Shown here: positions 12,185 through 23,699 of the stretch, in pieces
How positions within the stretch are numbered: the first letter of the stretch is position 1
Layout of the letters: every line of letters begins with the position of its first letter
Assembly: GCA_037903475.1 (NCBI GenBank)
Contig: JBAJFG010000604.1
Span: 1,970,001 to 2,034,000 of the forward strand
Length of the DNA: 64,000 nt
Source of the DNA: Ancylostoma caninum
Lineage: Eukaryota > Nematoda > Chromadorea > Rhabditida > Ancylostomatidae
Direction: 5' to 3'
Notes under the pieces: model-generated
Told to the model about the DNA's origin: nothing
Databases searched by the model: none
Seen by the model: the letters and a program-made list of their open reading frames with translations, nothing else
Made by a program: the position numbers and the translations under genes

Positions 12185-12479
12185 TGTGCCGGTATAGACG
12201 GCACCGCCTTTAGATGTAATCTGTAGTATCTTATACAGTTCTGTATTGCCCAGATGGGGGCCATTATTCGTGACCCAACTGATATGCTTATGTGCCTATC
12301 CCAGGTACTTCATGTACTATGCCTTACCACGCCCCTTTTATGTTAGCATTCTACCAGAGCACCGTTAGGTGCAGGTCGGACGAATAAAGATCCGTACCAT
12401 CCGTGTAAAACACACAAAAAGGGAGCCACCCACCCTCCCAAAACATAGGCTCCACCCAACCGCCTAGTTAGCCACCACA
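12185..12479 (+). repeat. 3' LTR
   Basis: This is the direct partner of 10235-10529, with the same length and ends. The differences I can see are isolated transitions such as GTCTT/GCCTT near the start. Confidence 0.85.
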
Positions 12480-12493
12480 TTTTATGCAGAAAA

Positions 12494-12782
12494 TGTGGTG
12501 GCTAACTAGGCGGTTGGGTGGCGGCTGTGTTTAGGGAGGATGAGTGGCTCCCTTTCGTGTGTTTTACACGGTTGGTACGGATCTTTATTCGTCCGACCTG
12601 CACCTAACGGTGATGTGGTAGAATGCTAACATAAAAGGGGCGTGGTAAGGTACATGAAGTATGAGGGCGAGGCCCATAAACATATCAGTTAGGTCATAAA
12701 TAATGGCCCTCATCTGGGCAGTACAGAAGCGTATAAGATACTACAGTCTAATTCTAAGGAAGTTGCCTTCCATTCCGGAACA
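12494..12782 (-). repeat. Inverted, diverged solo LTR of the same family
   Basis: The sequence is the LTR in reverse complement, starting TGTGGTGGCTAACTAGG and ending TTCCGGAACA, with many substitutions and small indels. Only 14 bp (12480-12493) separate it from the 3' LTR. Together they form an inverted repeat of about 290 bp per arm. The divergence says it is older than the 10235-12479 element. Confidence 0.8.
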
Positions 12783-13403
12783 AAGTTCGGTTTTTTTGTT
12801 TTTGTTTTCTGAAACTCGGTTTTTATTGAAGATTCGGGAACAGCTGACTACAAACGATGGTTCGGGTTCAATAATAAGTGGACTAAAAAACGTACTTTTT
12901 GCGGAATTCCTTGCAAAAGTTATAATTGGTAGGTCGTAACAGGCGAGATGGTCGAACACGCGACCTTGTGGAAAATGTGGAGCGTGCAAGGACCACCGCT
13001 GTGTCTGCTTGTTGCATTCCATACGATACCCAACCATGGCGAACGATTTGACCTCTACTGAAAATGAACACGATTGATGTGCTGCATGTGTCACCTAAAC
13101 GAAAGCGAAAAAGAAACGATAGCCCTTGAGCTAATGGGGAAATAGAGTTTGGGGATTTACACAACGGCAAGGAAATTTTGTTGATATTCTGTGTGAGGTT
13201 CCAAAGTTCAACGCAGAGAAAACAAAAGAAAATAGCCATAGCTGTTAATATTCCCACAAGTGATTGGATCACGCACTGTGTAAGAAGCTAGCTACATCAA
13301 TCGCAGCTGCCGAAATGGGGAGAATGGGAGAAAAAGTCAAGGTCTTCGACAATTGAAAATCGTGTTCGAACAAATTTCCGAGAATGACAATCAGAGCTAA
13401 ATA
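12783..13403. other. No gene recognised
   Basis: There are open frames on the minus strand to about 13272, but no family motif and no convincing splice sites. Confidence 0.4.
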
Positions 13404-14245
13404 TTGGGTTGGTGTAAAAGTTTTGTCATTCTTTTTTGTTCTCGTCGACTTTATTTTCCCATAACTTTACCGAACTACAACCATGACAAACGGTATAATT
13501 TTTTTGTTAGCAAAAACAATATGTTCCAGGAGCACATCCCTGGAGCCCTGTGCTCAGAACACGAGAAGCTGTGGAGCGGAAAAGTCGGAGGCTGCCATTT
13601 TTGAGCCGACATTTTTGGCGATTTTTTTCTTGTGCAGCAAGGAATTCTGAAGCTCAGGAATGTCGCACCCATACCAAGAAATTTATGAAGGATTTGATAG
13701 GTGGTAAACCGTTCGGCATCAGAGTTATCGATATTTACGACAGCTACCTAACGCAAATTTTGGCCGATTTTGGTCGTTCTATTGAAGAACCTCCGATTTT
13801 TGGACCAAATAACACCTAAAGGTAATGCTTAGAGTACTGCTTCGAGTCAGCAGCATGAAATGGATCGTCCAGGAAGAGTTCAAGAAAAAACAAGGAAAAT
13901 TTTACAACAAGTGCTTGTCTGCGGTTCTTCAAAAGTCAAGCCAGAATTCGACGGTGTGGGTCGACAACAACCTCCAGAATAAATGCAAAGGTGTTATGAG
14001 GCAAATCGCTCGTGGTCATATTGGAAAATCACGACAAGAACGAAGAATTGGAAATTTGGTATCCATGGATATTCGTGCATTTCCTGCCTACTCACTGCAG
14101 TGGCCATGAGATCAATAAACCTATAGCAGGGAAGAGCAAGTCCTGCTCTTCTCTCTACAAGTTCATTACCATATTGAATTAGTATAAGGGTTAGGGAGGA
14201 ATAACATAAGGTTTAAAAAAACCGACAAAACTTTTACATCAACAA
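13404..14245. mobile_element. Mariner-like TIR element, about 840 bp
   Basis: The left end TTGGGTTGGTGTAAAAG TTTTGTC (13404 on, after TA) matches in reverse the right end GACAAAACTTTTACATCAAC (14224-14243). The tip resembles the GGTTGGTGCAAAA tips of the mariner-type elements at 24532 and 28516. The interior has short frames, none of which I can align to a transposase. It is probably non-autonomous or an internally replaced relic. Confidence 0.65.
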
Positions 14246-16117
14246 AATGTCTCAAAATAATCACAAAACTTTGGGTCTAAAGACGAACAGATACAAAATT
14301 CTCATCCATTTAATGAGTCTCAAACCTTGTCCGCCTAAGTTTAGTTCGTTTAGCTACGGGAGTATCATTAGGCTACAGGTGGTAAGGCAGACTACTTCAG
14401 CTACTTCGTTTACTTTAGCTTACACGTTAGCTGATCTTCGAACCTGGCATTTACATTTCATTCTTATTTCGTTTATGCCTTTAAAGCTTCATTGCAGTTT
14501 CCAATATTACTGTAACTTATAAATTTTTTTGCATGTTTCGTCACTCGCAGGTATTAGAACTGAATGCGAATTAGCTTTTAATCCAAAATTCAAACGATCA
14601 AAATGATTGGCGGTAGTAATGAATTAGTCAATTGAGTTGTGATTAAATAAACAAGTGACATCTACAGGATGGGTAGAAATACGGTAACAACACGCATTTT
14701 CTCTCTTTGGGAACGTGTTTTGCGTTGAAGTTAGACCTAGTTTAAATGTTCTTCAGCAACGTTTTACCGCAACAGTGCTCCGGGCCACAAGCCACGTTGG
14801 TTCGGGACTGTGTCAGAAATATGTACATTTTGGATCCTGTCGGTTACATCGAGTAACTCAGTTGCTTCGATCCCAATCAGTTTGATTCAGTAGAGAGTAA
14901 GGAACCGAAAATACAAGGTTTCTACAAGTTTTCAATGAATGAGTGGTATTTCAGGAGTACTGGAGCGTGCAGAATACCCAACGGGGAATCGGCACCGTAC
15001 AGATCGCACAAACGATGCCTTCCGCTTACTTCCACACCATTTATGGGGCTGTTCAAAAATGTAAGGTAGCTAAAATGCACAAAGACCAACAAGTTAGAAC
15101 TTTTGCGACTAGTCAAAACACCTCTGTGCTCATAGAATTCCACCAATATCGTTTCTAAACCGCCTGTACAATGACATCTCACCGAAATCAAGTGATTGAT
15201 CGCCGGTGCCAAGAATTTTTAACGGATCGGAGTGATGACCAAATTGAGAAATTCAAAAAGAGTAAATGAATTGAAATAACATGCAAGAAACAGAATCGAT
15301 TTGTTGCTCATGTTAGGAGAGGGCGGCAGGGTTGGGCAGAACGTATAAGAGTAGGGCGAGCTTGACACAGCCCTGCGACCGCGTTTCGCTCGAAGCTCGA
15401 AAAATGGAATTTTGCAAGCTCACAAAGAATGAACTCTAATTTCCTACGGAGTTTTGCTTCCCTGGGTTTTCATACCTTTTTGGAAACTCTATCGAAAATC
15501 GATGAGAGATTTGGTGAATTTCCCATCGAATTCACACCTAAATTGCGGGAGAACAGAGAGCCTCTTAGTACCGCGTCTTGTTCTTCAACGGGAAATTTGC
15601 TCCTCTAAATCCTCTAAAACAGGTGAGCGAACAGTTTCCTCAATACTCGTTTATGTCCGCTAGAAGGTTGAATATTTGGAAAATTTCCCGTTGAGTTGCC
15701 GATCATATGAAAGCCTACGGAAGTGAAATTGTTTTTTCCCTCTCAAAAAGCTCAGAGAAGCATGAAGAATAGCTGAATGGGTCCCCACGAAACCTCAAAC
15801 AAATAAAAACCGAACGTTTATGAATTTCCACCGATTTTCTGCAGCGAAACGAGTGGACTCCATTTCTGAAGAAATTCGTCAATCGAACTTCTTTCGCCTC
15901 TGCGGCTGCCAGAAGTTCCTGCTCGTCGAAATCTGATCATCGAGATCTTCCATCATCATCTGTGAGGAATGTATTGCTCAATTTCAACTGATTAAATATT
16001 TTTTCACTTGGCTTTACTGAATGTTGTTCAGCCAAAATGTTGTTGAGGTCGCGAAATGACTGTGCTGCATAAGAACCTTTCCCGGAGTGGTAGAGCATGC
16101 AATGGCGAGTGAAGGTA
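14246..16117. other. No gene recognised
   Basis: I found no motif-bearing ORF. There is a good donor-like CAGGTGAGC near 15620, but no matching upstream coding context that I trust. Confidence 0.45.
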
Positions 16118-16296
16118 CAACTTCGCAGGCACTTTCACGATCAGGCCGACAGCAAAACTGAGATACTGGGCAGGCCCCGGCCTTCAATTCCTCGACACCG
16201 GGCAGGCCTCGGTCATTGGTTTGAACGACGCGGGTATACCGGTCAGGCCAGGCCGACAACACAGTTACAATACCGGGTAGGCCCCGGTAATACATG
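16118..16296 (+). repeat. CCGGGCAGGCC-rich foldback arm, copy R1
   Basis: It begins GCAGGCACTTTCACGATC and repeats a CCGGG(C/T)AGGCC(C)CGG motif three or four times at roughly 40-60 bp. It is homologous to 26810-26981 (inverted) and 60629-60795. No opposite arm was found nearby. Confidence 0.7.
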
Positions 16297-16729
16297 AGCG
16301 ATAGTGTGTAGTAACTAAATAATAATCGCTAGAGAAGAGTGGGAACTTAGGTTCATTTTATCAATCTGCAGAGAATCAGCTTTACCACTAATTCTTGAAA
16401 TAACGTATGTTTTCCACAGCCACTTTATAGTTACGAGCGGTTCAACTCGGAGTGCGCTGATTCATTTCAATGTTCAAATCCTCAGTTGAAAGGCTACATA
16501 CGAGTGGTTTTCAGCTATTCGCACGTACCTTAGTACCGGGTTTGCAATTACACCGAAGAATCACTGTGGGTAGGTTTCCGCCACGCCTGCAGCACAACTT
16601 GAGGAAAATCAATGAAGCGATAACCCCACGATGCAAAGTAGCCGTCAGATTCGCGATCAGGTAGATTACCCCAGCATGCCCACTTCGGTCCGGGTTGAAG
16701 CCAAACTTATCGTTAGGAAAAAAATTGAT

Positions 16730-16915
16730 TTATCGGTTTATGAAATCAATCGATAAATCGATATCCGGATCGAAACTATCTGGTGAATACTGTCCCAGGT
16801 CCTCCGCCGGATTCGGATGGTATCCCACACTTCCTTGCACCATTCTTCGCCCCTTCGCCTTCACCTTCAGGTGTCTTGTCATCGATTGAATTCGGCGCCT
16901 CGCGCGCTGTCCAGA
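16730..16915 (-). CDS. Possible terminal exon, unknown protein
   Basis: The minus-strand frame reads RRIQSMTRHLKVKAKGRRMV, then GSVGYHPNPAEDLGQYSPD, and stops at 16730. A T-rich tract and CAG (about 16916) could be the acceptor. Composition (basic, then acidic) looks more protein-like than its surroundings. I do not recognise it, and the evidence is weak. The remaining parts of 16297-17434 show no feature. Confidence 0.2.
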   Translation of the reverse strand, partial: SGQRARRRIQSMTRHLKVKAKGRRMVQGSVGYHPNPAEDLGQYSPDSFDPDIDLSIDFINR

Positions 16916-17434
16916 TTTTTGAAAAAAAAGTGACGTAAGGGTTGCTACATATGTTTCATATATAGATTCACTTTTCGTCAAGACCAAGAACTTAGTTGCC
17001 ACACTAATATAATACATTCTCAGCTATACCTTTCACTACAACGCCAAAATGTCCATCTGGGGTGTGTACCGTCAGCTTCGCCGTGACGACACGTGTGGCC
17101 CCCTAATAAGATGGGAATGCTCACATACTCAAGTAATTGTAACTTCTAGAAAAGAAAGAAAGAAGAAAAAGCATAAAGATTGTTAGGTTAACCACCTTAG
17201 TAAAAAATGGCTTATTTTGCCTCCAAACAACCACACTCCTCCAGTCATCTTTCTCTGAAATAAATTAGAAAAGCTTACAAACAGCAACATGAAAATCTCT
17301 ACTGTATTGATACACACTTATCGTCAAACACTCATTCGCTGTGTCTGACTTCCTCTTTGGCCTTCACCCCTACGTACAAATAGTAGTCCCACATTTGAGG
17401 ATATAGCCAGTCAACTAGCACGAGGACGGGAAAA

Positions 17435-18200
17435 ATGTTTGTTGAGTTCGTCAAGTCGTTCTGCGGCTTCGTACCGGAGGTGTCGAAGCCGGAGGGGGAG
17501 ACCCAGTGCCGTGAGAAGATGCTATGGACGGCGAGTACCTCGTTTGTTTTCCTCATGTGCTGCCAAATCCTTGTTTTCGGAATCATGTCCACGGAATCTG
17601 CTGACCCGTTCTACCAGATATGAGTGATTCTAGTCGAATCGAGGAACCTTTATGGAAGTTGGAATCTCACCTATTGTCACATTTGGTCAACAATGGAAGT
17701 GCTGGCTGGAGCCAAGATTATTGAAGTTGGGAACACTCCTAGGGATCGAGCTCTGTTCAACGGAGCTCAGAAGTTGTTCTGAGTGGTGATCATTGGACAA
17801 GCAATTGTCTGCGCGATGTCTGGAATTTACCGAGATCCAACGGAAATTGGAGCCGGAATCTCCCTTCTCGTTGTTGTCCAACTCGTTATCGCTGGTCTTA
17901 TCGTTCTTATTTCCCATGAACTGTTGCAGAAGGCTTATGGTTTTAGATCTAGATTCCCCTTCCATCGCCACTAATATCTGCGGGCACCATGGTATGGAAA
18001 GTGTTTTCATCAGCAACATGGAAAGTGTTTTCATCAGCAACTATGAAGGGTACGCCATTGCAGTGTTCCACCTTCTTGCCATTCGTACCGGCAAAGTCCG
18101 TGCTCTCCGCGAACCCTTCTACGGTAGCAACCGAAGCTCATGAATCTCATCACTAAGTTAGTTGTTTTTGGTGTTGTCATCCATCGGGTTGGGCAATAAA
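17435..18200 (+). pseudogene. Processed pseudogene of Sec61 subunit alpha
   Basis: The [23 protein letters not shown], then [20 protein letters not shown] and [14 protein letters not shown], is the N-terminus of Sec61-alpha, the pore subunit of the ER translocon. Shifted frames continue in order: [15 protein letters not shown], the AGAKIIEVG and [10 protein letters not shown] blocks, [25 protein letters not shown], and KVRALREPFYGSN, then MNLITKLVVFGVV. About 240 of roughly 470 residues are covered, and the rest is missing. There are no introns over about 750 bp, as expected of a retrocopy. Multiple frameshifts, stops and a 24-bp tandem duplication (17995-18042) show it is not functional. Alternatives such as a broken true gene are less likely given the absence of introns. 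I see no poly(A) tail because the copy ends inside the coding region. Confidence 0.85.
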
Positions 18201-18569
18201 TGCGGTTTTTCTTCAACTCGATTTTTTACGACGATCTTATCTAACTCTGATGGCCTGTCATGGATAGTCTGCCCTCGTTTTGCTCTTTACGAGTATTAGC
18301 ACTATCGTCCCCAATTTCCGCTAATTCTCATTTTCTGGGAATGTTAAGAGCGCCGGAGCGTCTGCATCGATGCACGGTCCGTGACTGCAGACTGAGTTCG
18401 CGGAAGCGATAAGAATTGGAACTGGTATTTTTCTTGCTGTAACGATTATCTGTCAGTGCTCTGGAATCTATGTTTAATTGGGAGGCATGGCCGCCATGTT
18501 CTTTCACATTGTTCATATTCCCTGCTCGTCTGTATTTCCTTCACGTGTTTATTGTTGTCGTCTTAGATA
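18201..18569. other. No feature recognised
   Basis: Short stretch between the Sec61 retrocopy and the Helitron, with no coding signal. Confidence 0.4.
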
Positions 18570-18637
18570 TCATGACTTATTATAACGGGCTTACGCTTCG
18601 CGTGCGCGTGTATGTATGTATGTATGTATGTATGTGT

Positions 18638-18730
<93 letters not shown>

Positions 18731-19502
18731 TGAGTGAGAGTGAGAGAGAGAGAGAAACGAAATTCACGGGGCGTGGCCTGAGAGAAGAAAGTGCTCTACA
18801 ACGGGTGCTGTAGGAGTGCGCCGGCGCCCAAAAGTGAGGATACGCGTGGTCGGGTCCAACGGTGTGATAGGAGTGCGCCGGCGTCCGAAAGTGAGGAAAC
18901 GCCTGAAAGTATGACGACGGACGGAGGAGGGGTGCTCCGGTTTTCACTATTGATAAAATGCCATGAGTTGGGTCCATCTTAGCTTGGTCGGTTCCCGTGC
19001 GCTCAAGATCGGGCTTACGCTTCGCGCGTGCGCTTGAGATCGATCGTACAACACTAAATCTCAGACCTCAGGAGCAAGTAGTATGACATCCGTGTGAATC
19101 CCTCCATTTCTCATTCTCCCGCGTTTTTCATTTCTCATTTGTTTATGAACACACCGTACCCTCTTCTTTTATATGTTCAAACTGGCTCTTATCATTCGAC
19201 CAGTTATAACAAGCAAAGAATGGTAAACCATTTCCCGTAGTTATTAAAGGTTGGGTCGGTTGCTGTAGTCACAAATAGCTATTTCAGTGATAGTTAAAGT
19301 TGCCATGAGAAACACGGTCAATCAACATTTTTGATATGTCCAGATTTACGTGATGGAGAGCAATGGGAAGGATGAGGAACGCATTATAGCAAGAATATGG
19401 CGTAGCTGCGAGTACAACAAAATGAAAATATGACAAAGTAATGCGAGCGAAGCGAGCACTAGGAAAAGTCTGGAAGTTCCTTCAGCCAGACGGCCAGACC
19501 GG
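18570..19502 (+). mobile_element. Non-autonomous Helitron E1 (type A 3' module)
   Basis: The 5' end A|TCATGACTTATTATAACGG (18570) matches the starts of E3-E5. Then follow a TATG/TG microsatellite, about two 50/59-bp minisatellite units (18805-18925), and a 3' module shared with E4 (ATGAACACACCG, TTTTATATGTTC). The 3' end has TGCGAGCGAAGCGAGCA and a degraded terminal hairpin, ending CCGG at 19502 where the others have CTGG. It is the oldest-looking copy and has no Rep/helicase. Confidence 0.65.
18609..18728 (+). repeat. TATG then TG microsatellite
   Basis: About six TATG units pass into nearly 100 bp of TG, then TGAG/GAGA. Same location inside the element as the TATG/TAAG tract of E4. Confidence 0.95.
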
Positions 19503-20327
19503 CTTGTGATAAATGTCTGTGAATTTGATCCGCGATTTTTAGCGACATATTTCGTGTGTTATGACTGCTTGTTTTTCAGATGTGCAGAAGGCATGTATTG
19601 CAAATCAATATAGCGAGTTCTGATAGTGTCTTATAGTTTCATGTGCGAATGAATATTACCAAGAGGAAAAAAGCAGACCTGCAAATGCCGTTGATTCTTG
19701 AATTATAAGAACTTGGCATTTCCGGATTTGTCATGAATTCTCTGCAATTTCGCTCTATCACATAGAAGGCGTAAGGGTGCCTTCTTATTTCCACATCACC
19801 TTCGCGCATTCGAGCACACTCTAAATACGTAGATGAGAGCGTACTCTAATAGTTTCTGGTGAACCATGGTAGTCTGAAGGCGGCTACAGATTCCCTACAG
19901 ATTTTTGGTCGAAACGAACTGTTTCAGCAGAATTCGAAGCGAGATTGGAGCGTATGGCGAGAAAAATAGCAAATAGCGGAAACGGTGGCCAGCGTGGCCC
20001 AGCTAATGAGCAACATGATTCGGCTAGTGAACATCGTGGTTCGGCTATACCACAAAATTTACTCAGAAATGCTCACTAGTACTTAAAAATGCTTCAGGTA
20101 CGTTCATGCTATCCAGTTTCTCTTGCCTTTTCTTCTTGGTATTGTTCTCATAAGTAGATTTCGAAACAATTTTCTGCGCAAAAAGTTTCGAGAGAACCAT
20201 TCTTGAGAAAAGAAGGAAACTATTGATAGGTTTTTTCATTGGTGAGGAGCTTTTTTTAAACTAAGGAACTTCCATTTTTGTGACAAACTCTGGAAACGGT
20301 TCTCATCATGTATTGCTCTTCCTTTAG
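19503..20327. other. Upstream region of the gene at 20328; possible exon
   Basis: After a good acceptor (CTGTTTCAG, ends 19927) the plus strand is open for about 49 codons (EFEARLERMARKIANSGNGG...) to a TAG at 20077. A strong donor CAG|GTACGT lies at about 20107 but in a different frame. One of these may be the upstream exon of the next gene; I could not make the phases agree. Confidence 0.3.
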
Positions 20328-21071
20328 GTGAGAGATATTACCGCCTCGATATCTCTGTCGATACTGACGGAGAACCCGCAGAAGAAAGTATAGAAACTTT
20401 ATGCTTCTTCGTTGAAAACGAAAGTATCTATATTATCGAGGCGTCCGCGATTATGGATATGCTTAAGAAAACGAACACCTTCAACGAAGCGGTGTACCAC
20501 GTGAAATTCGATTTCCTTTTAGCGTGTAGTCTTTCGCATATCTTCCTGAACATTCTTTCGTGGGGATTTGTGGAATCGGATGTAGCCGCTAGTGTAAAGA
20601 ACCTTGACTACGCTGGATCTGATCATCTTCCAATCAGAACATTTTTGGAGCTTGTTCATTCACAGATTCTCAACTACGTCAGCCGCCCCAGGCTAAGAGG
20701 ATGTGTGAAGAAATCTTCCAGGAAATGATGCGCCAGATGTATATGCAATCTACTCAGGATGACATGCGTGATGTCAGAGTAACGAAAATGGAGAGAGAGT
20801 TCGAAATAAAAGTGATTGGCGACGAATGCTCAAATCAAGATTGGCCTTCCTCGTCAGTAGATATTGAGGACCTCTTCAGAAAGTCTAATTGGAGGGTGGA
20901 ATTTCCGTCTCCGTTTCTGAGTGTAAGTACGCAAAACACTCCATTAGCCTTCGTTGGAAGGCGAAAGCTACTCCACCTACTTACCATTGAAGTTCAATGT
21001 TCTTAATATAGGTGGACCTGGAAGATTTAGTGAGCATGTGGCAGCCGCCACCGAAAGACCGCCCACCTTAA
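20328..21071 (+). CDS. Spliced gene of unknown function, three exons
   Basis: Model: exons 20328-20593, 20638-20922 and 21012-21071. The first follows acceptor TCTTCCTTTAG in phase 1 and reads ERYYRLDISVDTDGEP, then NTFNEAVYHVKFDFLLACSL. A 44-nt GTAAAG...ATCAG intron restores the frame to SQLRQPPQAKRMCEEIFQEM, then NWRVEFPSPFLS. A GTAAGT...AATATAG intron (phase 0) joins VDLEDLVSMWQPPPKDRPP and a TAA at 21069. All three phases agree, which is unlikely by chance. Upstream exons and the start are not identified, giving about 200 residues here. I recognise no family. The short intron could instead be a frameshift in a pseudogene. A mixed acidic/hydrophobic N-part and a helical Met/Gln-rich middle are visible. 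Confidence 0.45.
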
Positions 21072-22440
21072 AAGGTGGCAGCCGTCTTACATACATATCT
21101 ATGAGGGCATGTAATATTAGATTATTCCTGAAAAAAAAAAGAAAAGTTTGGGCAAAGTCTCGAATATTAATGTTGGCCATAGATAACCGATTGACCTTCA
21201 AAGATCCAAGACCAGTCATTAAAATTGAATCTAAGATCGGGAGAAAAAGATCTCGAAAACTTACCTATGATAGTGCAGCGGAAACTAATTGGTATTTTCG
21301 TTTGAATTTTGCCGATTTTACATGTTTAACTTCATTTCGAAAACATAGCCTTTGCGGAGGACATGCTCGGACTGGGACACCCGATGATAAAGAACAAAAG
21401 CGATCCAGATAAAAATTCGAGGTAGAGATTTCAGAATGTTAAATATACTTTTCAATCTAATCCAATTCTAGCATTTTCGTAAATTTATGTTTAAATCACA
21501 CTGCCTTGTTGACCATGGAGAACAAGTTATTATTGGTATTCCTTCTTAAGGTCTTAAGCTAAATTGGAACATTGTCCCTTGCGGTTAATGCTCATAGGTC
21601 ATAAAAAAATTATAATCATAAACACCATCGAAACTTTCCAGAAGTTATGAGTAAATGCTTATGAATACCTTCTGGAAGCCCCTACCAGTCTAATAAGTAA
21701 ATGGTCATGAATAATTACTGAACATCTGTAGTTCTTGCACAGTAGAATAGAAGTTAATAAACAACTTTAACTCCTGAACTTTTTTTGTCATACCATGCAT
21801 TAGTTTTTCCAACAAAAGTATGTTTCCAGCTTCTTTTTGAAAATAGGAGATAACGATGAGGAGACGCTCCTCTGCCTCTAGACTAAGCGCAAAGAACCTG
21901 TATTCCGCCGTCCTAAATTATACCGGGCTCTGGTAAGTGTACACGGTCTGTTTGTAGGACTTGAAGAAAGCTTAAATTTTTAGAAAAGGTATAAAAGCCT
22001 GTCAATACGAAGACAACGCCGATCCTAGAATCTTCAAATGGATACCAAATGATGTTGGTGCATTTAGATAAGTCTGAATCACTGTTTTTTAAACTTATTT
22101 TCAACGCAAAGCTAAAGTACCACGTACTGATCACCCCACCACATTGGAGGGGAAAGGAGACATTGTAGTCGACGAAGAGCTGTGATATCATATCATAGTT
22201 AATATTAATTGGCATTTTATGTGCGTGTGTGTGTCGTGTGTGTGTGTGTGTGCAAGAGAACCAGCCACTGTCGACAAAAACTACCGACACCATTGTGTTC
22301 AGCGCATCGAGCTATGTACAAAAAAGTTGCAAATTTTGATTTTTACCTTGATTTAAAGGTGTTTTGGGCCACCTTTGTCATGTTCAGACATGTTAGTGGC
22401 CGACAGTTGTTTTCAACACGGTCGGAATAAGTGAGATAGG
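21072..22440. other. No gene recognised; short TG repeat
   Basis: A GTGT tract lies at 22220-22252, and A|TCATATCATAG near 22189 might be the 5' end of Helitron E2, but the sequence between does not match the other copies. No coding signal. Confidence 0.4.
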
Positions 22441-23699
22441 CCTATGATTACATGACCGTATAAAAGGAAAGAGACGGGCAGGACAGTTTTATAACGAAGA
22501 GGAGGAACCAGGCGGACGAGAGATGATATGGATGGGGTTGCTCCCGCACAGATGGTGAAGAAGATGACATGAAACGAGCCCCGCGCTATGTCAGAGGTGC
22601 GTCGGGGAAGGTAGGGGAAGAGTTGTCTTTGAAGGGAGAACAGCAGTGAGAGGGATGCGTCGGCGCCCATAGGTGGGGGAAACGGGTCCAACGATGTGAT
22701 AAGGGTGCGCCGGCATCTAAAGGTGGGGAAACGCCTGGGACCTGGTCCAAAGGTGTGATAATTGTGCGCCGACGTCCCAAAGTGGAGAAACGCCTGGAGT
22801 CGTGTCCAGCGCTGTGATATGGGTGCACTGGCGTTCACAAAATGGGGAAACGCCTGGAGTCGGGTCCAATGGTGTGATAAGGGTGCGTCGGCATCCAAAA
22901 GTGGCCACACGCCTGGAGTCGGGTCCAACGGTGTGATAAGGGTGCGTCGGCGTCCAAAAGTGGGGAAACGCCTGGAGTCTTGTCCAACGGTGTGATAAGG
23001 GTGCATCGGCGTCCAAAAATGGGGAAACGCCTGGACTCGGGTCCAACGGTGTGATAAGGGTGCGCCGGCGACCAAAAGTGGGGAAACGCCTGGACTCGGG
23101 TCCAACGGTGTGATAAGGGTGCGCCGGCGTCCAAAAGTGGGGAAACGCCTGGACTCGGGTCCAACGGTGTGATAAGGGTGTGCCGGCTTCCACAAGTAAT
23201 AGGAATTCGCTATTTCTGGGGGGTCTATTTCTGCATGAGGGGTACCCTTTCCCTGTTTCGGTGGACCCTCCTACCTAAATCACCTAGATGTACATAGTTT
23301 CCTTTCGTATCCGTGTTCTCTTCCCACTCCATTTGTGTCTGAATGAAACACTCTTTCCTTTCCATTCATATACTCCGGTGGACCCTTATCACTTAAATTA
23401 CCACAACAACCAGTTGAGCCTAAATCATTTCAAGATAACATTTGCACTGAATTGATTACATTCAATTCTTTGCGGCCACTAACTTCGCTCATATGGGAGA
23501 GCATAACTTCGTTCATATGAGGGAAAGCTACCATCTACTTGATCAAGGACCTCTCAGGAGAGCTATAGAACTGCGTGGAAAGATACAGATCTTATCAATT
23601 CATTCACACCTTTGTGTTTGCTCTCAACGTGCAGTATGCGAGCGAAGCGAGCATCAATAGAAGTCTGGAAGTCCAGCGCTAGCCGGACGGCCAGACTGG
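22441..23699 (+). mobile_element. Non-autonomous Helitron E2 (type B 3' module)
   Basis: The 3' end is clear: TGCGAGCGAAGCGAGCATC, AGTCTGG, stem GTCCAGC/GCCGGAC (one mismatch), GGCCAGA, CTGG at 23699, followed by T. The type B module (23205-23640, with TTCTGCATGAGGGGTACCC and CACCTAGATGTACATAG) is shared with E3 and E5. A 59-bp minisatellite fills 22653-23190. The 5' end is uncertain; GTATAAAAGGAAAGAGACGGG-like sequence at about 22460 corresponds to E4's region before its array. Confidence 0.7.
22653..23190 (+). repeat. 59-bp minisatellite, about 9 copies (E2)
   Basis: The unit runs GGGTCCAACGGTGTGATAAG, then GGTGCGCCGGCGTCCAAAAG, then TGGGGAAACGCCTGGA(C/G)TC. Units nearest 22653 are the most diverged; those at the 3' side are near-identical. 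Minus-strand ORFs up to 260 codons here are products of the repeat. Confidence 0.95.

Larger units (their letters stand above)
10235..12479 (+). mobile_element. LTR retrotransposon, internally deleted or non-autonomous
   Basis: Two 295-bp direct repeats (10235-10529 and 12185-12479) start TGTGCCGGTATAGACGGC and end CCACCACA, i.e. TG...CA. They differ at only about five positions. The 1655-bp interior has a gag-like coiled-coil frame and no reverse transcriptase, integrase or protease that I can see. The bases just outside do not show a matching 5-bp target duplication, perhaps because the right end landed beside another LTR. I cannot assign the superfamily firmly; a BEL/Pao-like origin is possible. 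Confidence 0.85.

Noticed and set aside
13404..14245. Functional transposase in the TIR element
   Set aside because: The frames are short and lack readable catalytic D(34)D/E spacing or mariner motifs.
18470..18977. ORFs rich in CVCV or HTHT
   Set aside because: Translation of the TG microsatellite.
22413..23195. 260-codon minus ORF
   Set aside because: Minisatellite artefact of E2 extended into flanking open sequence.
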